DNA from: Diorhabda sublineata
Taxonomy: Eukaryota > Arthropoda > Insecta > Coleoptera > Chrysomelidae
Direction of reading: 5' to 3'
DNA length: 64,000 nt
NCBI RefSeq assembly: GCF_026230105.1
Contig: NC_079484.1
Coordinates: forward strand, 12,415,805 to 12,479,804
The position numbers and the translations under genes were made by a program. The notes beneath the pieces were generated by a model that did no database searches, was not told where the DNA came from, and was given only the letters and a program-made list of their open reading frames with translations. Of the stretch, positions 45,421 to 56,990 are shown in pieces. Positions within the stretch are counted from its first letter, which is position 1, and each line of letters opens with the position of its first letter.

Positions 45421-46347
45421 ATGTGGAGTTGCAAGTTAAGCAAATATGATAGAAAACCAATAAAACCATTTTCAAATGTTACCCACACAGCTACTAAACC
45501 TTTCCAAATTTTGCATTTAGACACGATAATCTTAGAAAATAGTAAATTTCTTACGATAATAGATTCATTTTCCAAATATGGTCAAATATATGAATTAAAA
45601 TCTAGAGAAGGAATAGAGGTAGCTCATAGTCTAATTAAATATTTTACACACCACTGTATACCAGAACAAATAATTTCGGACAATGGAACTGAGTTAAAAA
45701 ATTCTGTTGTAAAAGAACTATTAGAAACGCATAAAATTAAAATTCATTACATAAGTTCCCAACATTCAGAATCGAATGGCATTGCTCCTACGATTATTGA
45801 ACACGTCAGACTTTTGAGTAATCAAAAAGATTTTAAAAATGAGACTATTGAAAATAAAATACTTTATGCATTATTAGCCTATAATAATAGCGTTCATTCT
45901 GTAACAAAATTGAAACCAAACGAAATAATTACCGGACACATAAACAGTAACACACCTTTCGATATAGAAATTGATCAACAAGTAGTTAATAATTATATAC
46001 AAAATCATAAAGATAAAATGAAAATTTTATACTCGAATTTAAATCAAAAATTACAGGAAAACAAATCAAAAGTAATCTCTAAAGCAAATAAAAGCCGGGA
46101 AGAATTACCAGATACAATACCCACTAAAGTGTACGTACGTAATAAACAGGCACAAGGTAAAACCAAAAATAAATATAAAAGTGAAGAAATCAAAAGCAAA
46201 AATACCCGACTAAAAACAGCTAAAATCGCTACTAGACACAAAAATACTTCAGAAATTATTCATCTTTCAAACATAAAACGTCCTAAAAAGACTCCTTATA
46301 AATTTATTTTAGGTTCGTCACCGCCGGAGACGCAACAGTCAATATAA
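45421..46347 (+). pseudogene. pol: Integrase catalytic core, catalytic Glu missing
   Basis: Open for 308 codons. The core shows ILHLDTIILENSKFLTIID (first Asp) and EQIISDNGTELKN (second Asp). The third block reads SESNGIAPTIIEHVRLL; in relatives the 'SNG..ER.H.T' segment holds the catalytic Glu, and about five residues including it are absent here, most simply a small in-frame deletion at about 45780-45795. The C-terminal part is basic and ends with IKRPKKTPYKFILG, a typical errantivirus integrase tail that overlaps the env acceptor. Confidence 0.85.
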
Positions 46348-47123
46348 AAGATGTTACCTATAACTTGGGAATACTTCCCATAAATCTTGGATATGCCAAG
46401 CTGCAGAAATCCAGTCATACTTTTTTCCATTTTTATAATTTAAGTTCACTACTCGTAGAATATAATAAGTTAAGTATACAATATAATCACGTTAAATACA
46501 ATATGTCTAATAATACATTTTTTCATTCTGAAACAGAAAATATTGTAAATATAATAGAGTACACTAGGAATAGTATAGAAGAAAAATTTAAGAACATTAA
46601 TATTCATTCTACCTTAGATAGACCAAAGAGAGGGTTAATTAACGGTCTTGGATCAATAGTAAAAACAATTACAGGAAACTTGGATTCTGAAGATGGAGAA
46701 AGAATTAATTCAATTATTGAACATTTAAAACAAAACCAAGAAAACTTGCAAAATCAAATAAGAATGCAATATTCTGTTAGTCGCCAAATAATTGATAATT
46801 TTAATAAGACAATACAGGACATTCAGTATAATGAAAAAATATTAAAAACGAAAATATTTGAGATAAGAGATATTCTAGATTTTCAAGCAAATGCTGAAAA
46901 TATTAAATATTTGAAAGAGTTATTCAACGAACTTCTTATCACATTCAATGTAATTCAAGACATTTTAGAAACGGTTGAAAATTCCTTGACCTTCTGTAAA
47001 CTTAGAACATTACATCCAAGTATTATAAAATCTCACGATTTATTTGTACAGTTGCAAAAAGTGCATTATTATTACCAAGCAGAATTACCCTTTGAATTAA
47101 AACAAAAATATTTTAGAATTTGA
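46313..47123 (+). pseudogene. env: env (fusion protein), N-terminal and central part
   Basis: The frame is open from 46302, crosses the splice acceptor at 46312 and runs to 47123. A furin-type site RPKR (46620-46631) is followed by GLINGLGSIVKTITGNLD, the conserved fusion-region start of errantivirus Env and related baculovirus F proteins. Downstream is a long helical/coiled-coil-like stretch (HLKQNQENLQNQIRMQYSVS). The frame is lost near 47120; the homologous continuation (EAVIDVVCKVENNQIQYFLS) is in another frame. Env normally sits in the cell membrane; this copy is broken. Confidence 0.88.
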
Positions 47124-47124
47124 A

Positions 47125-47941
47125 GCCGTCATAGACGTAGTTTGTAAAGTAGAAAATAATCAAATACAATATTTTTTATCGATACCCATTAACTATAATA
47201 TTTTATTTAATCTTTTTTATATGTTACCTATACCTACAGAAATTGAATCAGAATACGTAACATTAATACCTAATTAAAAATTTTTACTCAAATCAAATAA
47301 ATGTCATTAAACCTCTAAATGACATTTGTACTCGCGGCAATATTTTTCAATGTCCTAACCATTTGCAAGACAATAATAATTATGGATGCGAAGAAAACAT
47401 ATTGCTAGCAGGAAATTCTACATATTGTCAATATACAAAAATTGAAAAAATTAAGAATCACATTGAAATTATTCCGGAGATAAATCAATTTTTGGCAATA
47501 TTTCCCGTAGAAGAAAAATTAATCATAAAATGTAAGCAAGAAACTGAAGTGAGAACTCTTAAAGGCATTTATTTAATAGAAAATTCATCATGTAAAATTA
47601 TATTTAGGAACCAAGAGTTAATATTTCAACAAAAAACGTTTGGACAACCTTTTGTAATAAATGAATTAAATTTGAAATTAAATCAATTACACGTTTCTCC
47701 AATGAAGATTGATTTAAAAAAATTAAAATTAAAGGATATTCCAAATCAACTGGTAACGCCAATATTCACGGATAACACTAATTTTCACATTCCCAGTATT
47801 TGGACCATTCTTCTTTATATAGCATTGATATTGGCCTTCTTGTGGATTTTGTATAAGAGAAAACATTCAGGAAGGACAAGTAAGAATCACCCGCAGGCAA
47901 CAGAAGACGGGATCCAGCTTCCAGGAGAAGCTTCCTTCTAA
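47125..47941 (+). pseudogene. env: env C-terminal part with transmembrane segment
   Basis: Readable from about 47125 in changing frames; 47363-47941 is open for 192 codons, with Cys-containing ectodomain (YGCEENILLAGNSTYCQYT; NST glycosylation motif), a membrane span (IWTILLYIALILAFLWILY, about 47797-47853) and a short basic cytoplasmic tail. The stop overlaps the polypurine tract. Confidence 0.85.
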
Positions 47942-47950
47942 AGGGGGAGG
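47940..47950 (+). promoter_or_regulatory. Polypurine tract
   Basis: AAAGGGGGAGG directly precedes the 3' LTR and would prime plus-strand DNA synthesis. Confidence 0.88.
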
Positions 47951-48170
47951 TGTCACCTACGTCATTGCCCTTAGGTGGACAGTATACTGTGCTGATTAAG
48001 AACTTATTTCATTGTAGAATTGCTTAGTTTGTGTTTACTAAAAGATTATTTAATTCACGATTGTAATAAAAAAGATCAGTCTTGTAATTGTAATTGAAGT
48101 TGTTGGTAGAATTTATGTTAGAAATAAAGTTAGTTTTTAAAAACACGGTTCCAGTAAATTAAAAGTTAAG
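47951..48170 (+). repeat. 3' LTR
   Basis: 220 bp; begins TGTCACCTACGTC. Compared with the 5' LTR it has 6 substitutions and an extra 6 bp (a repeated gtaatt near 48085). Confidence 0.92.

Positions 48171-48171
<1 letters not shown>

Positions 48172-48215
<44 letters not shown>
48172..48215. repeat. (TA)n microsatellite
   Basis: About 44 bp AT repeat immediately after the 3' LTR; other half of the interrupted tract at 41268-41324. Confidence 0.95.
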
Positions 48216-48218
<3 letters not shown>

Positions 48219-48286
48219 GGTTTCTTATTGGAAAAGTGGCAATGAAACACCAAAGTGGACTAACTTTAATGTATTTTCCGATACTC

Positions 48287-48287
<1 letters not shown>

Positions 48288-48354
<67 letters not shown>
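48288..48354. repeat. (TA)n microsatellite
   Basis: About 67 bp AT repeat. Confidence 0.97.
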
Positions 48355-48357
<3 letters not shown>

Positions 48358-48545
48358 CCATTTTGTCGGCAATTTTGCTACAGGCAACATTGTAATGAAT
48401 TTTTACAATATGTTTTAGAAGCTAATACCACCCATGAACTCTAATCAAGGGCGCTAATTACACGTATTCGTTGAGTAGTACTGAACATAGTTTTTTAAGG
48501 TTGGATTCATTATTCAAAATTTCGAGTAAATATAAACATCATTTA
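48355..48545 (+). repeat. Repeat R2, copy 2 (partial)
   Basis: caatatgttttagaagctaa and gtagtactgaacatagtttt match 41086-41105 and 41171-41190 of copy 1 with few changes; the left third is missing. Confidence 0.65.
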
Positions 48546-48756
48546 ATTGAACATCAATACTCTTAGTAAAACCAAAATATTGTGTACCGTTTTCAGTGCT
48601 CTTACTAGACGATCTACCGGTTAGAGTGGATTTTTGTCAAATATTACAAAAAATTAAATTTTTTCCGAATCATTTTCACGGACCTTTACGCATCAAAGTA
48701 AATTTAACTCCCATAACGTCACTACTGGTTTGATGAAAATACTCAATTCAAAAGGG

Positions 48757-49330
48757 TGTCACATTACACTATAGTTTATTTTAGAAAGGTATAGAGTAAT
48801 AAAACCTCATTAGATATGCGAAGGGACCACAGAGTGACCCAACGAATATTTAAGCCACTTTCACAGTTTGGCATTGATTTCATTGTGAAATTCTTCCTTT
48901 TTATCAAGTACAGGTAGTACCACCCGGGTTGGGGTCAATATATGGATTTATCCTATTGTTATCCATTCACAAACACTGAAAATAGTGTACCAAATGCGTG
49001 CCGGTAAGATACTCGTAAAAAGGAAAGCCGAATCTGAAATAGGATTGGAATTAGGCAGAGACACTAATAGAAGGTTAAACGGTACCTGTTAAACGCAAAA
49101 CGTAACAGTATAATCTGCTACCTAAGTAATCCCTACACCATATTGTGATATTGACCCTTCAGACCAGAAAACATACTTTTCCTAATTCTCTTACGCAATT
49201 ACTTGAAATTTTAATATTACAAAAAAATACTATTCCAAGACCTATGGCCGACATCGAAATTGAGCCGAACTGGACGGAATTCCCCATTTTAACACTCTAT
49301 ATCTTTCTGAAATAGACTATAACTAAAGTT
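48757..49330 (-). repeat. Repeat R1, copy 2: probable non-autonomous DNA element
   Basis: Bases 48765-49040 are the reverse complement of 15920-16195. The ends at about 48770-48808 and 49287-49326 are inverted relative to each other (tttagaaaggtatagagtaa versus, on the opposite strand, ttcagaaagatatagagtgt), so this looks like a ~0.57-kb internally deleted derivative of the transposon whose transposase relic is at 14712-15910. Confidence 0.6.
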
Positions 49331-49339
49331 AACGTTTGG

Positions 49340-50299
49340 GCAGTAACGAATTAATATGTTATCACTTTATATTTGGAAATTCAAATAGTGATATGTGCCT
49401 GAATTTTTTAAACAATCACTTATTCGATATATTAGAGGGTTTCGCGCTAAACCAACGAAGATCTTTATTCTTTGCACGATGCAGCTGATCTTTTGACCAT
49501 TATAATTTTCGACTAACAAAGATGTACAACGAAACGAAAATATGCGTACACGAAGTGTTGAACCAATGAATCAATGATAATTACTATGACATGAAGGTCT
49601 CCTAATATGATTTTTGCAAAAATTTTTGAAAAACTTGTAAACACCATAATTCTGATTCGAAGCATAGTGTTCCAAATAGGACGATAGGATGCAATGCGAG
49701 TGAGGTGATATTGCGATTGCTATAGCAGCGGCTCAATTTTCTTGCATATTTGTTAATGAGTAAACGCTTTTTCTTCATAGAATTTTAAGTGAATCTCGTT
49801 CAAGAGCGCCTTATTTGTTGCCGTCAAAGAAGGTATAAATGAAAAATTCAAAGTAAAAAATAATTCAATTCACATTTTATTGATTTTCTTTTTTTTGTGA
49901 TTTTGTAATAGAAAATATTTGTAGAAAAATATGATCACAATTTTTTTCTTAAATAATGCATTTTCATATATGAACTAAAAACCTGGACATTTTAGTCAAT
50001 CTTTATTTGATTATCACTAAAAGAAACTTCAAGTGTACTCTTTTTAATATATATTCTGAGCTTTTTAATACTACTTACTTTATTTAGTTATTTGTGTGTT
50101 TGTTTGTTGGTTTTTGAACCCTTGTGTCTACAAATTGTGAACCATTTTTTGACAATAAAGGATTTCTTTCTCTCTAATGTTTTTATCATAGAGAATTGAA
50201 ATTCTTCCCAAGAACATCAAGCGCGACTTCACTAAACCCTAAGTCAGAGGTTGCAAACTCAATTTTGCAGAGGGCCATATATTAAATAAAAAAAATTAA
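49340..50299. other. No recognisable feature
   Basis: AT-rich spacer; nothing recognised. Confidence 0.45.
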
Positions 50300-51582
50300 C
50301 TGAATAAAAATCAACTCAAAGTTATAAAAGATGGTAGGTGTTGAACTCGAGGATCCAGATACCTGAATTCTCTTGTTTTTGACAAACCCATTGATGTCAG
50401 GTATCATATTCGTTCACTTATTTTAAGAATTAATTGCAGATGTTCGTTCTTAAGTCTTGTGCGATGTTTGTTCTTATTTATTTTCATGATGAAAAACATC
50501 TGCTCACATAAATAGGTGCTACAAACATGTAGAGAATTCGTGCTGCATGCTTTTTTAAATTCAGGTAATTATCCAAGCTCTTGGAAACATTGTGTATAAA
50601 ATGTAAGAGCGTTAACCTTATTGAACTTTTCTTTCAAAATATTGTCCGATTGAAGATCTATAAACTCCATTTGAAATTGAATCGGTGACAGAGAGAGAAG
50701 CTTCAAACTTGATTGTTGAATATTGAGAATTCTATTTCATTCATTTTGTGAAAATATTCAAAACGATTATTGAATTCCGTAATCAAATTTTGCAGAAGTT
50801 AAGAATATTCATCCAATTTTTTTTGGTTCACTGTGTCAAATGATTTTAACTAAGGGAAATGGTCTAAAGTTTGATTTTTTACCAGAGTTTTCCACATCCT
50901 CAACTTTGTTTCAAAGGCTTGAATATATGAATACATTTGAGTGACAATCAGACTTTTACCCTGAAAATTTATATTCAGATCAGTCAAGTGTTTATTCATA
51001 TCTACCAAAAAGGCACAATCAATCCACCAGTCATTGTCATAATCAATTGGTTTGCCTTTTTCTAACATGAAAGCTTGATTAGGGTCACGTAATGCAAAAA
51101 ATTTTTCTAAAACTACTTCTCGACTGAGCCAACGAACTTCGGTGAAATAAGGGACATCAAAAAACTTTTCGTCCAAATCTTGTAAAAATTGCCTGAACTG
51201 TCGGTGATTTAGTCCTCTGCTCCTTATAAAATTTATAATTTTAATTTCTGATGAATTATAAAGTGAAATCCCACAAAATTCCCGGATGTTTTCTGCTTTA
51301 ATTTACTTACAACGCCCGAATGTTTGCCAGCCATGGCAGGAGCGCCATCCGTAGTTGTGCTGCTGACAATGGATGTTGTTGTTGAGCTGTATCAACAGTA
51401 TCAGTGCTCTCGTCAAAAGCCAATGAAAAGTTTATCATACTACTATGAAACATTCGATTGGTATTAGCTAAATATAGAAATTCTAGGACCGGCTTTGCAA
51501 AAATAAATTCAAGGATTCGTATTGAATCTGAACCCGGGAAGAAAATTTTTAGATGCAAACTACATAAATAATCAATGAACAT
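50300..51582 (-). pseudogene. hAT-type transposase relic (GTF2IRD2/ZBED-like)
   Basis: Minus strand, in order: MINFSLAFDESTDTVDTAQ (51445-51385, first catalytic Asp region), TDGAPAMAGKHSGVV in another frame (51360-51310), then FTEVRWLSREVVLEKFFALR (51145-51085), DCAFLVDMNKHLTDLNINFQ (51020-50960), MYSYIQAFETKLRMW, and the C-terminal dimerisation block CEQMFFIMKINKNKHRTRL (about 50500-50440). This matches the hAT group from which vertebrate GTF2IRD2 and ZBED5-like genes derive. Frame changes and stops make it inactive; the BED finger end was not seen. Confidence 0.8.
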
Positions 51583-51648
51583 GACGTATGCAGCAATGTT
51601 GCACTTTTATTCAATAATAAATTTTTAGAGTATATAATAATTGAAACC

Positions 51649-51653
<5 letters not shown>

Positions 51654-51720
<67 letters not shown>
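51654..51720. repeat. (TA)n microsatellite
   Basis: About 67 bp AT repeat between a hAT relic and a LINE relic. Confidence 0.97.
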
Positions 51721-51722
<2 letters not shown>

Positions 51723-51749
51723 CCAGTCTGTTGTTATTCATACGACTTA

Positions 51750-52359
51750 TGTGCTCATTCCATTCTTTCTTCCTTGATAAAACCCATTCGTTGACGTCAT
51801 CTATTTATCTATTTTGAATTTCCTGATGTTCTCACTTCTTTCCCTGTCCAGTAGGGTTTTTGGTGTCGTTCAAACAAGCTGGTATTCTTAAGACTTTACT
51901 TTTTTGTTCTCTTACTTCGTTCTCTACGTCTTCAAATCCTGAAATCTCGATTCTTAGATATTTGAATTTCATTACTTGGCGAATTATCTGGTCGTCTACG
52001 ACTAGCTTACATCTTATCGGAGTTTTGGATGTAGTTATACACTTTGTTTTGGACGCAGATATTATCATATTGAAAGATTTAGCTGTGCAATTAAACACAT
52101 GTAAAAGCCTTTGAAGATAATCCTTATTTTTTACAACTAGAACAGCTTTATCAGCGTAACATAATATTGTAATATTTCTGTCCCCCCTTAGCTTTCTTAC
52201 TTTCTTGATTATTTCGTCCATAATGATATTGAAAAGCAAGGGACTTTTGTGACATAGGAGTAAATTGAAATTATGATCGACAATCAATTTGATGTTTTTT
52301 GTGTCCACGTAGTCCTTTGTTTGGCGCTTTGTTTGAGGCCTTGCAAATGCCAAAAACAC
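51750..52359 (-). pseudogene. LINE reverse transcriptase fragment
   Basis: A 175-codon open minus-strand frame shows SPLLFNIIMDEIIKKVRKLR, ILCYADKAVLVV (catalytic YADD changed to YADK), SASKTKC and KFKYLRIEISG, the palm blocks of a non-LTR RT. After a deletion, RSENIRKFK and KEWNEHIS-like pieces (51830-51755) correspond to the C-terminal end of the same protein. The Asp-to-Lys change would abolish catalysis. Confidence 0.8.
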
Positions 52360-54179
52360 ATAGCGAACGAACGGTTATATACCACGCTAAACTGAGACTT
52401 TCGAAAGGCACGGTTGCCATATGGCTTCAAATTTGAGAAACTTTTGCTGGAATAGTAAAACTGCACGTTTCATGTTTTTTCTGGCCTGTGGATAAATCAA
52501 AGACCTCGACACTTCTTAATAACAATGTTGTATACTGGCTTGAAGGTAACAGAGACACATTTTAATGATCGAACAATTTACACAATTTTTATTTTCCTAC
52601 CCATGAAAAACATTTAATAGTTTTATTTCCATAAATAAGTTTGAGAATGTGTGCAGGTACATATATCACAAATAAATAAATATTTCTTCTTGATAATTAG
52701 CACGTTTTGAAGGACCTGCTTCTATAAAAATCGATAACAGTTGCCTGAGTTGCCTAAATGTATTCATGATCTGTGATAATAAGGTATCTTTAGAGACTGG
52801 TTCATAAGTTGACAGTCGAGTTAGATAAAAAATATCTCATAACCTTTGATACTATATCGGTTAACAAAAAAAACTGCTGATTGCTTCATGTGAACGGTGA
52901 TATGAAGAAAACAGGTTTGTAGTTGATTCTGTATCGTTTTAATTCTTTTTTCTACAAATATTTGCAGCCGGATTATATTTTTAAATTATAGCAGAGAATA
53001 AAATGGAATGCTCTTGAAATAAGGTTCTCAATTTATTTCATATTTTATTCGTAACTTACATTACATTAATGTCGCAATTTTTATCTTACTGTAATACAAT
53101 TTGAGGCTTTTCAATTTTAAAAACATTTTAATTGCTCAACACATATAAAAAAGCTTTACAAAGGAGTTGTGCATTTAATAAGCTTGGAACTGCACTTTTC
53201 TTAATTCTATATTTTCTAAATCTGAAAGTATGAGTTGAAATATTCTGCAGTGTCATTGTTCACAATACAAGACGCTACTGCCTTTAATCACCCTAATAAA
53301 TTTCCTTTCTTTTTTCAGATGATGACTGAAGATAGATGAGTAGGTAAAATTAGTAATAAAAAGCGAATAAGATGAGAATTGAGAATTGAGAAACCAAGAA
53401 AAAATGGCCAAATGAGGCAAAAAACAGAAAAAACTGAAAAGAAAGAGTGAATGATCCCGAAACCGAGAGCCTATATGGTGTACGTATACCTAGAATATAA
53501 TCGAATATCCAGAGTATATTTTAAACATATAGGAGTACATCCCACCTTTCCCAATTATCCCGTGTATATCCAGATGACATTCATACATATACCTAATATG
53601 TTTATACCGTGTAGTGTATAAATCCCAGATATATACATAATGTAAATTGGAATGAACCTGGACAAGACCCAAATATTCAGTATATAATAGTATATAATAT
53701 AATCCCACATCCCACACATCTCCCATCCATCCCCTGTATATAGATATGACGTTCCATACATATGCAAAAATACTTGATAAGTAAGTACCAAATATACTTA
53801 TTGTGATGTTATTCTAATGCATTAAACAGTTTTATTCACAAAACGGTTTGTAGAATTTACACACGGTGTATTTTACTCACATAAATTATTTGTACACTAA
53901 TTATTCCTAATACTTACAGACTTAACTATTCACTTATTCACTAATTTATTTGAAATGATTTGTTTAGTTATACTTTTTTAAACATTGCCTCTATAAAAAC
54001 GGCACAACATAATGTAAACAGATCACAAAAACACTTAATGTAAGTAAGTAAACTTCGCATTCGCCAAACTTTGGCATCGCTCTACATAATAGAACAGTAC
54101 CGGCGTCACATTCTATATCAGTGGACGAGTTCGTAACATGACCTCATTCTTACAAGGAAATTCCTTCTGAACCCCTGTG
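52360..54179. other. No recognisable feature
   Basis: AT-rich; the overlapping frames at 53490-53791 are made of tac/tat-type simple sequence and are not believable genes. Confidence 0.45.
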
Positions 54180-54980
54180 TAAATCGGCACCTGAACCCAT
54201 TTCTGCACTTTCTGGTCTTTCAAGCGTTCCCACACATCGCGGTAAGTGGATCGATCTCCATATTAGTTTTTGATTGCCAGATAAAAGACCGCAAATTGTG
54301 CTTGAGTCTCAGTGACTTGGTAGGGATTTGAATATGATCCTCAAGTTTTTTTTTATTGCCTACACCACTTTCGGAAGATGGTTGACTTTTTAGTATCTGT
54401 TTATTCTTTTCTTGAATATGTTTTTTATGATTTTTTCCGGATAAGTATCTTCTTTCAAAGCAGTTTTTGCTTTTTGAATAGCTAAGCATCTAAATTCAGG
54501 ATCTGATAGTTGGATAGATCTATCAGACAAACTTATCACTGATCTTTTTTGTGACATAGAATGTGACATGAATTGAAGTTCAAATATGTTAAGGACCAAG
54601 TGGTTTTGTGTACCATTCTGTTTTTATGTTATTTTTAATTTTATATAATGTGACATCAAGAAAATTGATTTTATTATTTTGCTCGAATTCGATATTGAGA
54701 ATTGAAGTTTTTTATGATATTAATTGAATTTTTTATTTATGTTTTCAATTTAATTCTTTGGTACGGCAGTAATGCAATCATCTACATATCGGAAAAAGGT
54801 TGGAATATTTATATCAAGTTTGCTTAGGACAGTATCCTCAAGATCCATTACTAAGTGTTCTATAACACGTGAAATGGAAGTCCCCATAGCACAACCATCA
54901 ATTTGTTTGTATATTGTATCCCTAGCGACGTTATGTATGAGTTATATTATTGCTTCCACAACGCCTATGGCTTTGGTTCA
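54180..54980 (-). pseudogene. Penelope-like RT fragment (third family)
   Basis: Minus strand: CAMGTSISRVIEHLVMDLED (54890-54830), FFRYVDDCITAVPKN (54795-54750, catalytic YVDD), INFLDVTLYKIKNNIKTEWY (54680-54625), SHSMSQKRSVISLSDRSIQL and LKEDTYPEKIIKNI (54560-54410). The order is that of a PLE RT followed by the linker before GIY-YIG; the endonuclease itself is not seen. Several frame changes. Confidence 0.75.
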
Positions 54981-55113
54981 GCCGAAGTTGAAGCAGATCT
55001 TTCCGCCTTCGGGTTTTTATTTTCAACGGAGAAAAGTCTACAGCTTTTAAAAATTAGGAAAACCATAGCAAATATTTTGCCAATAGCTCTCCAGGTAAAA
55101 ATTTTTAGTTGAA

Positions 55114-56325
55114 ATGACGCGATCAGAGAAGCAAGCACCCTCTAAAAGACTGAACGATAACATGCTCGGCCTGTTTCTTATTAATATTCAATCCCTAAGA
55201 TACAAAACAAATAAACTGTATCTTTTACTAGAGAAGCTTCATTTTCAAGAGATTATTGCCATCAATGAACTTTGGTTAAATAATAATGAGCCTGTTCTTG
55301 TCAAAAACTATACCACAGTAGCCAGTTTCAATAAAACTAATTTATCTCATGGAGCTACTATGATCATGTCCACAAACAACGACTTTTCCGAAATAACAGT
55401 TCAATGATATAATATCTGAGAAAGTACTCGAATTATCCATCGTCTACAACAAGAGTTATGACCTCTATATTGTTTGTATTTACAGAGCACCTAACGCTGA
55501 CGTGCATATTTTCCGTCACAAACTACTGACATTACTGGAGTCCTTACCTCTAAAATGAAAACTAATTCTATGTGGCGATCTCAATATTGATATTATATTT
55601 TTGTAAAGTCATGCAGATAACGGCACACCAGAATAACTAAGACCAGCTCCAGGACTATAGATATCTTTTAGAAAAAAAAATTTCAAAACTTCAAGCACAG
55701 TTGTCAAACAACTCACTGGAACATGTTCTCTGGTGATGTAGACTTCTAGATTTATAAAAACACTAACTAGACTGGCAACCAATTCTTTTTCCCTCAGGCG
55801 TATGAAAAATAAGCAAAATAAACCCTGGTTCACTAAAGGTTTACGTATATCTGCAAAGAACATGCGATCTATATCGCACCTAAGGAAATTCTCGGAAAGT
55901 ATCTTCTTCAAAAATTACGTGAAACTATAGAGAAAAATTTTTCATAAGACAATAAAAGCTGCCAAAGATATTTATTATACTCGCCTGTTCTCGTGATATT
56001 TCTAAAGAAACATTGTCCATTGTGAATGATCTAAGAAATAAGCCTTCATCGAGTATAATCTCTACTTCACCCGATAACCTCAATAATTACTTTGTAAATG
56101 TATCCAAAAATTTATCAAAATTTATAACTACTTCTCATGATCCGTTTTCATATCTGTCTGATGCTAATGCTAACTTACACAGTTTCTTCTTATGCCCGTA
56201 GTTTTAGCAGTACTTCGCAGTATAATGAATGACATCAAAAATAAATACTCACCTGGAACTGATGGACTTACATCAAAAATGTTTTCGCGTCTACCCGATT
56301 ACTACTAGGTCTCGCTAGCAAACAT
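55114..56325 (+). pseudogene. Non-LTR retrotransposon: endonuclease and linker
   Basis: ATG at 55114 opens 97 codons with FLINIQSLRYKTNKLYLLLE and IIAINELWL...., the start of an APE-type endonuclease; LILCGDLNIDI at about 55560-55592 is its 'GD.N.D' motif. Later pieces, NKPWFTKGLRISAK (55818), DIYYTRLFS, IVNDLRNKPSSS and NKYSPGTDGLTSKMF (56240-56285), lead to the RT N-terminus, where it stops. Jockey/CR1-like order. Frameshifts throughout. Confidence 0.75.
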
Positions 56326-56990
56326 TACAACCGGGCGGAGAACTGTGTGATAGATACGCTTTTTCGTTCTCCAATTCAGTAAACAACATAACTTTAGTAG
56401 TTGTTGGAGACTGAAATAAGCTCTACGTCCCGCTTTCACATGTTCTCTTATTTCCATCGAGTTGTCATTATTTTCGGTCTCTAGTGACGGTACATTTTCG
56501 AACTTATACCGGTCTACTTCGAATGCCCAGGGGGGAGTTCTTCTGTTGCTTAACATAACGATGTATTTTGTATTGTTAATGTTGAACTCCGCTCTACAGG
56601 ATTCCTCCTCCAGCTGTTAAAAGCTTTCCTTCAGTTCACGCTCCCTTCGACTAGTAGATCAATATCATCAACGTAGGCCAGGCTCTGCATTGTTCTTTTG
56701 TTATTAGAGATTCGCCTCTATTAACTTCGGTATTTCTGATGACTCGATCTTTAAAAACTAAACAGATGCCAAAAAATGAGTCGGAAACTTTCATTTATGA
56801 TAAATTCAGCTTCGTCAACACAGTGCTTTTGTGGTCCACAATTCTTGATCTCTAGATACATGGGCTGAAGTGAAAAAGCAACTTCTTATTTGCGTGGTAC
56901 GATATTTCGTTCGCACGGCATTCATCGATGCCTCAAAATCAATCATTATTGAGATCGGATGACGATTTGGCTTCAAGCTTTTCCATCGGA
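56305..56990 (-). pseudogene. LINE RT C-terminal fragment, opposite strand
   Basis: Minus strand: SLAYVDDIDLLVEGS (56685-56640; YVDD site), FNINNTKYIVMLSNRRTP, then KRIYHTVLRPVVMFASET (56360-56305), the 'Y.T..RPV..Y.SETW' block of RTE-like RTs. It abuts, and overlaps by about 20 bp, the plus-strand LINE relic at 55114-56325. Confidence 0.72.

Larger units (their letters stand above)
41325..48170 (+). mobile_element. Full-length errantivirus-like Ty3/gypsy element (defective)
   Basis: 6.8 kb unit: 5' LTR, tRNA-Ser-type primer binding site, gag, protease, RT/RNase H, integrase, env, polypurine tract, 3' LTR. Both outer edges touch TA repeats, in line with the TATA/ATAT target preference known for the 17.6/297/ZAM lineage. 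The LTRs differ by 6 substitutions in 214 bp plus a 6-bp insertion in the 3' LTR, so it is not brand new. Coding damage: deletion and frameshifts in gag, a gag-pro deletion, a protease-RT frameshift, two stops in RNase H, frameshifts before and inside integrase, a small deletion at the integrase catalytic Glu, and a frameshift in env. It is an old endogenous copy. Confidence 0.93.

Noticed and set aside
53490..53791. Two overlapping minus-strand frames of 78 codons
   Set aside because: Made of tac/tat/ata simple sequence (Tyr/Ile/Met/His-rich); same bases open in two frames; no motif.
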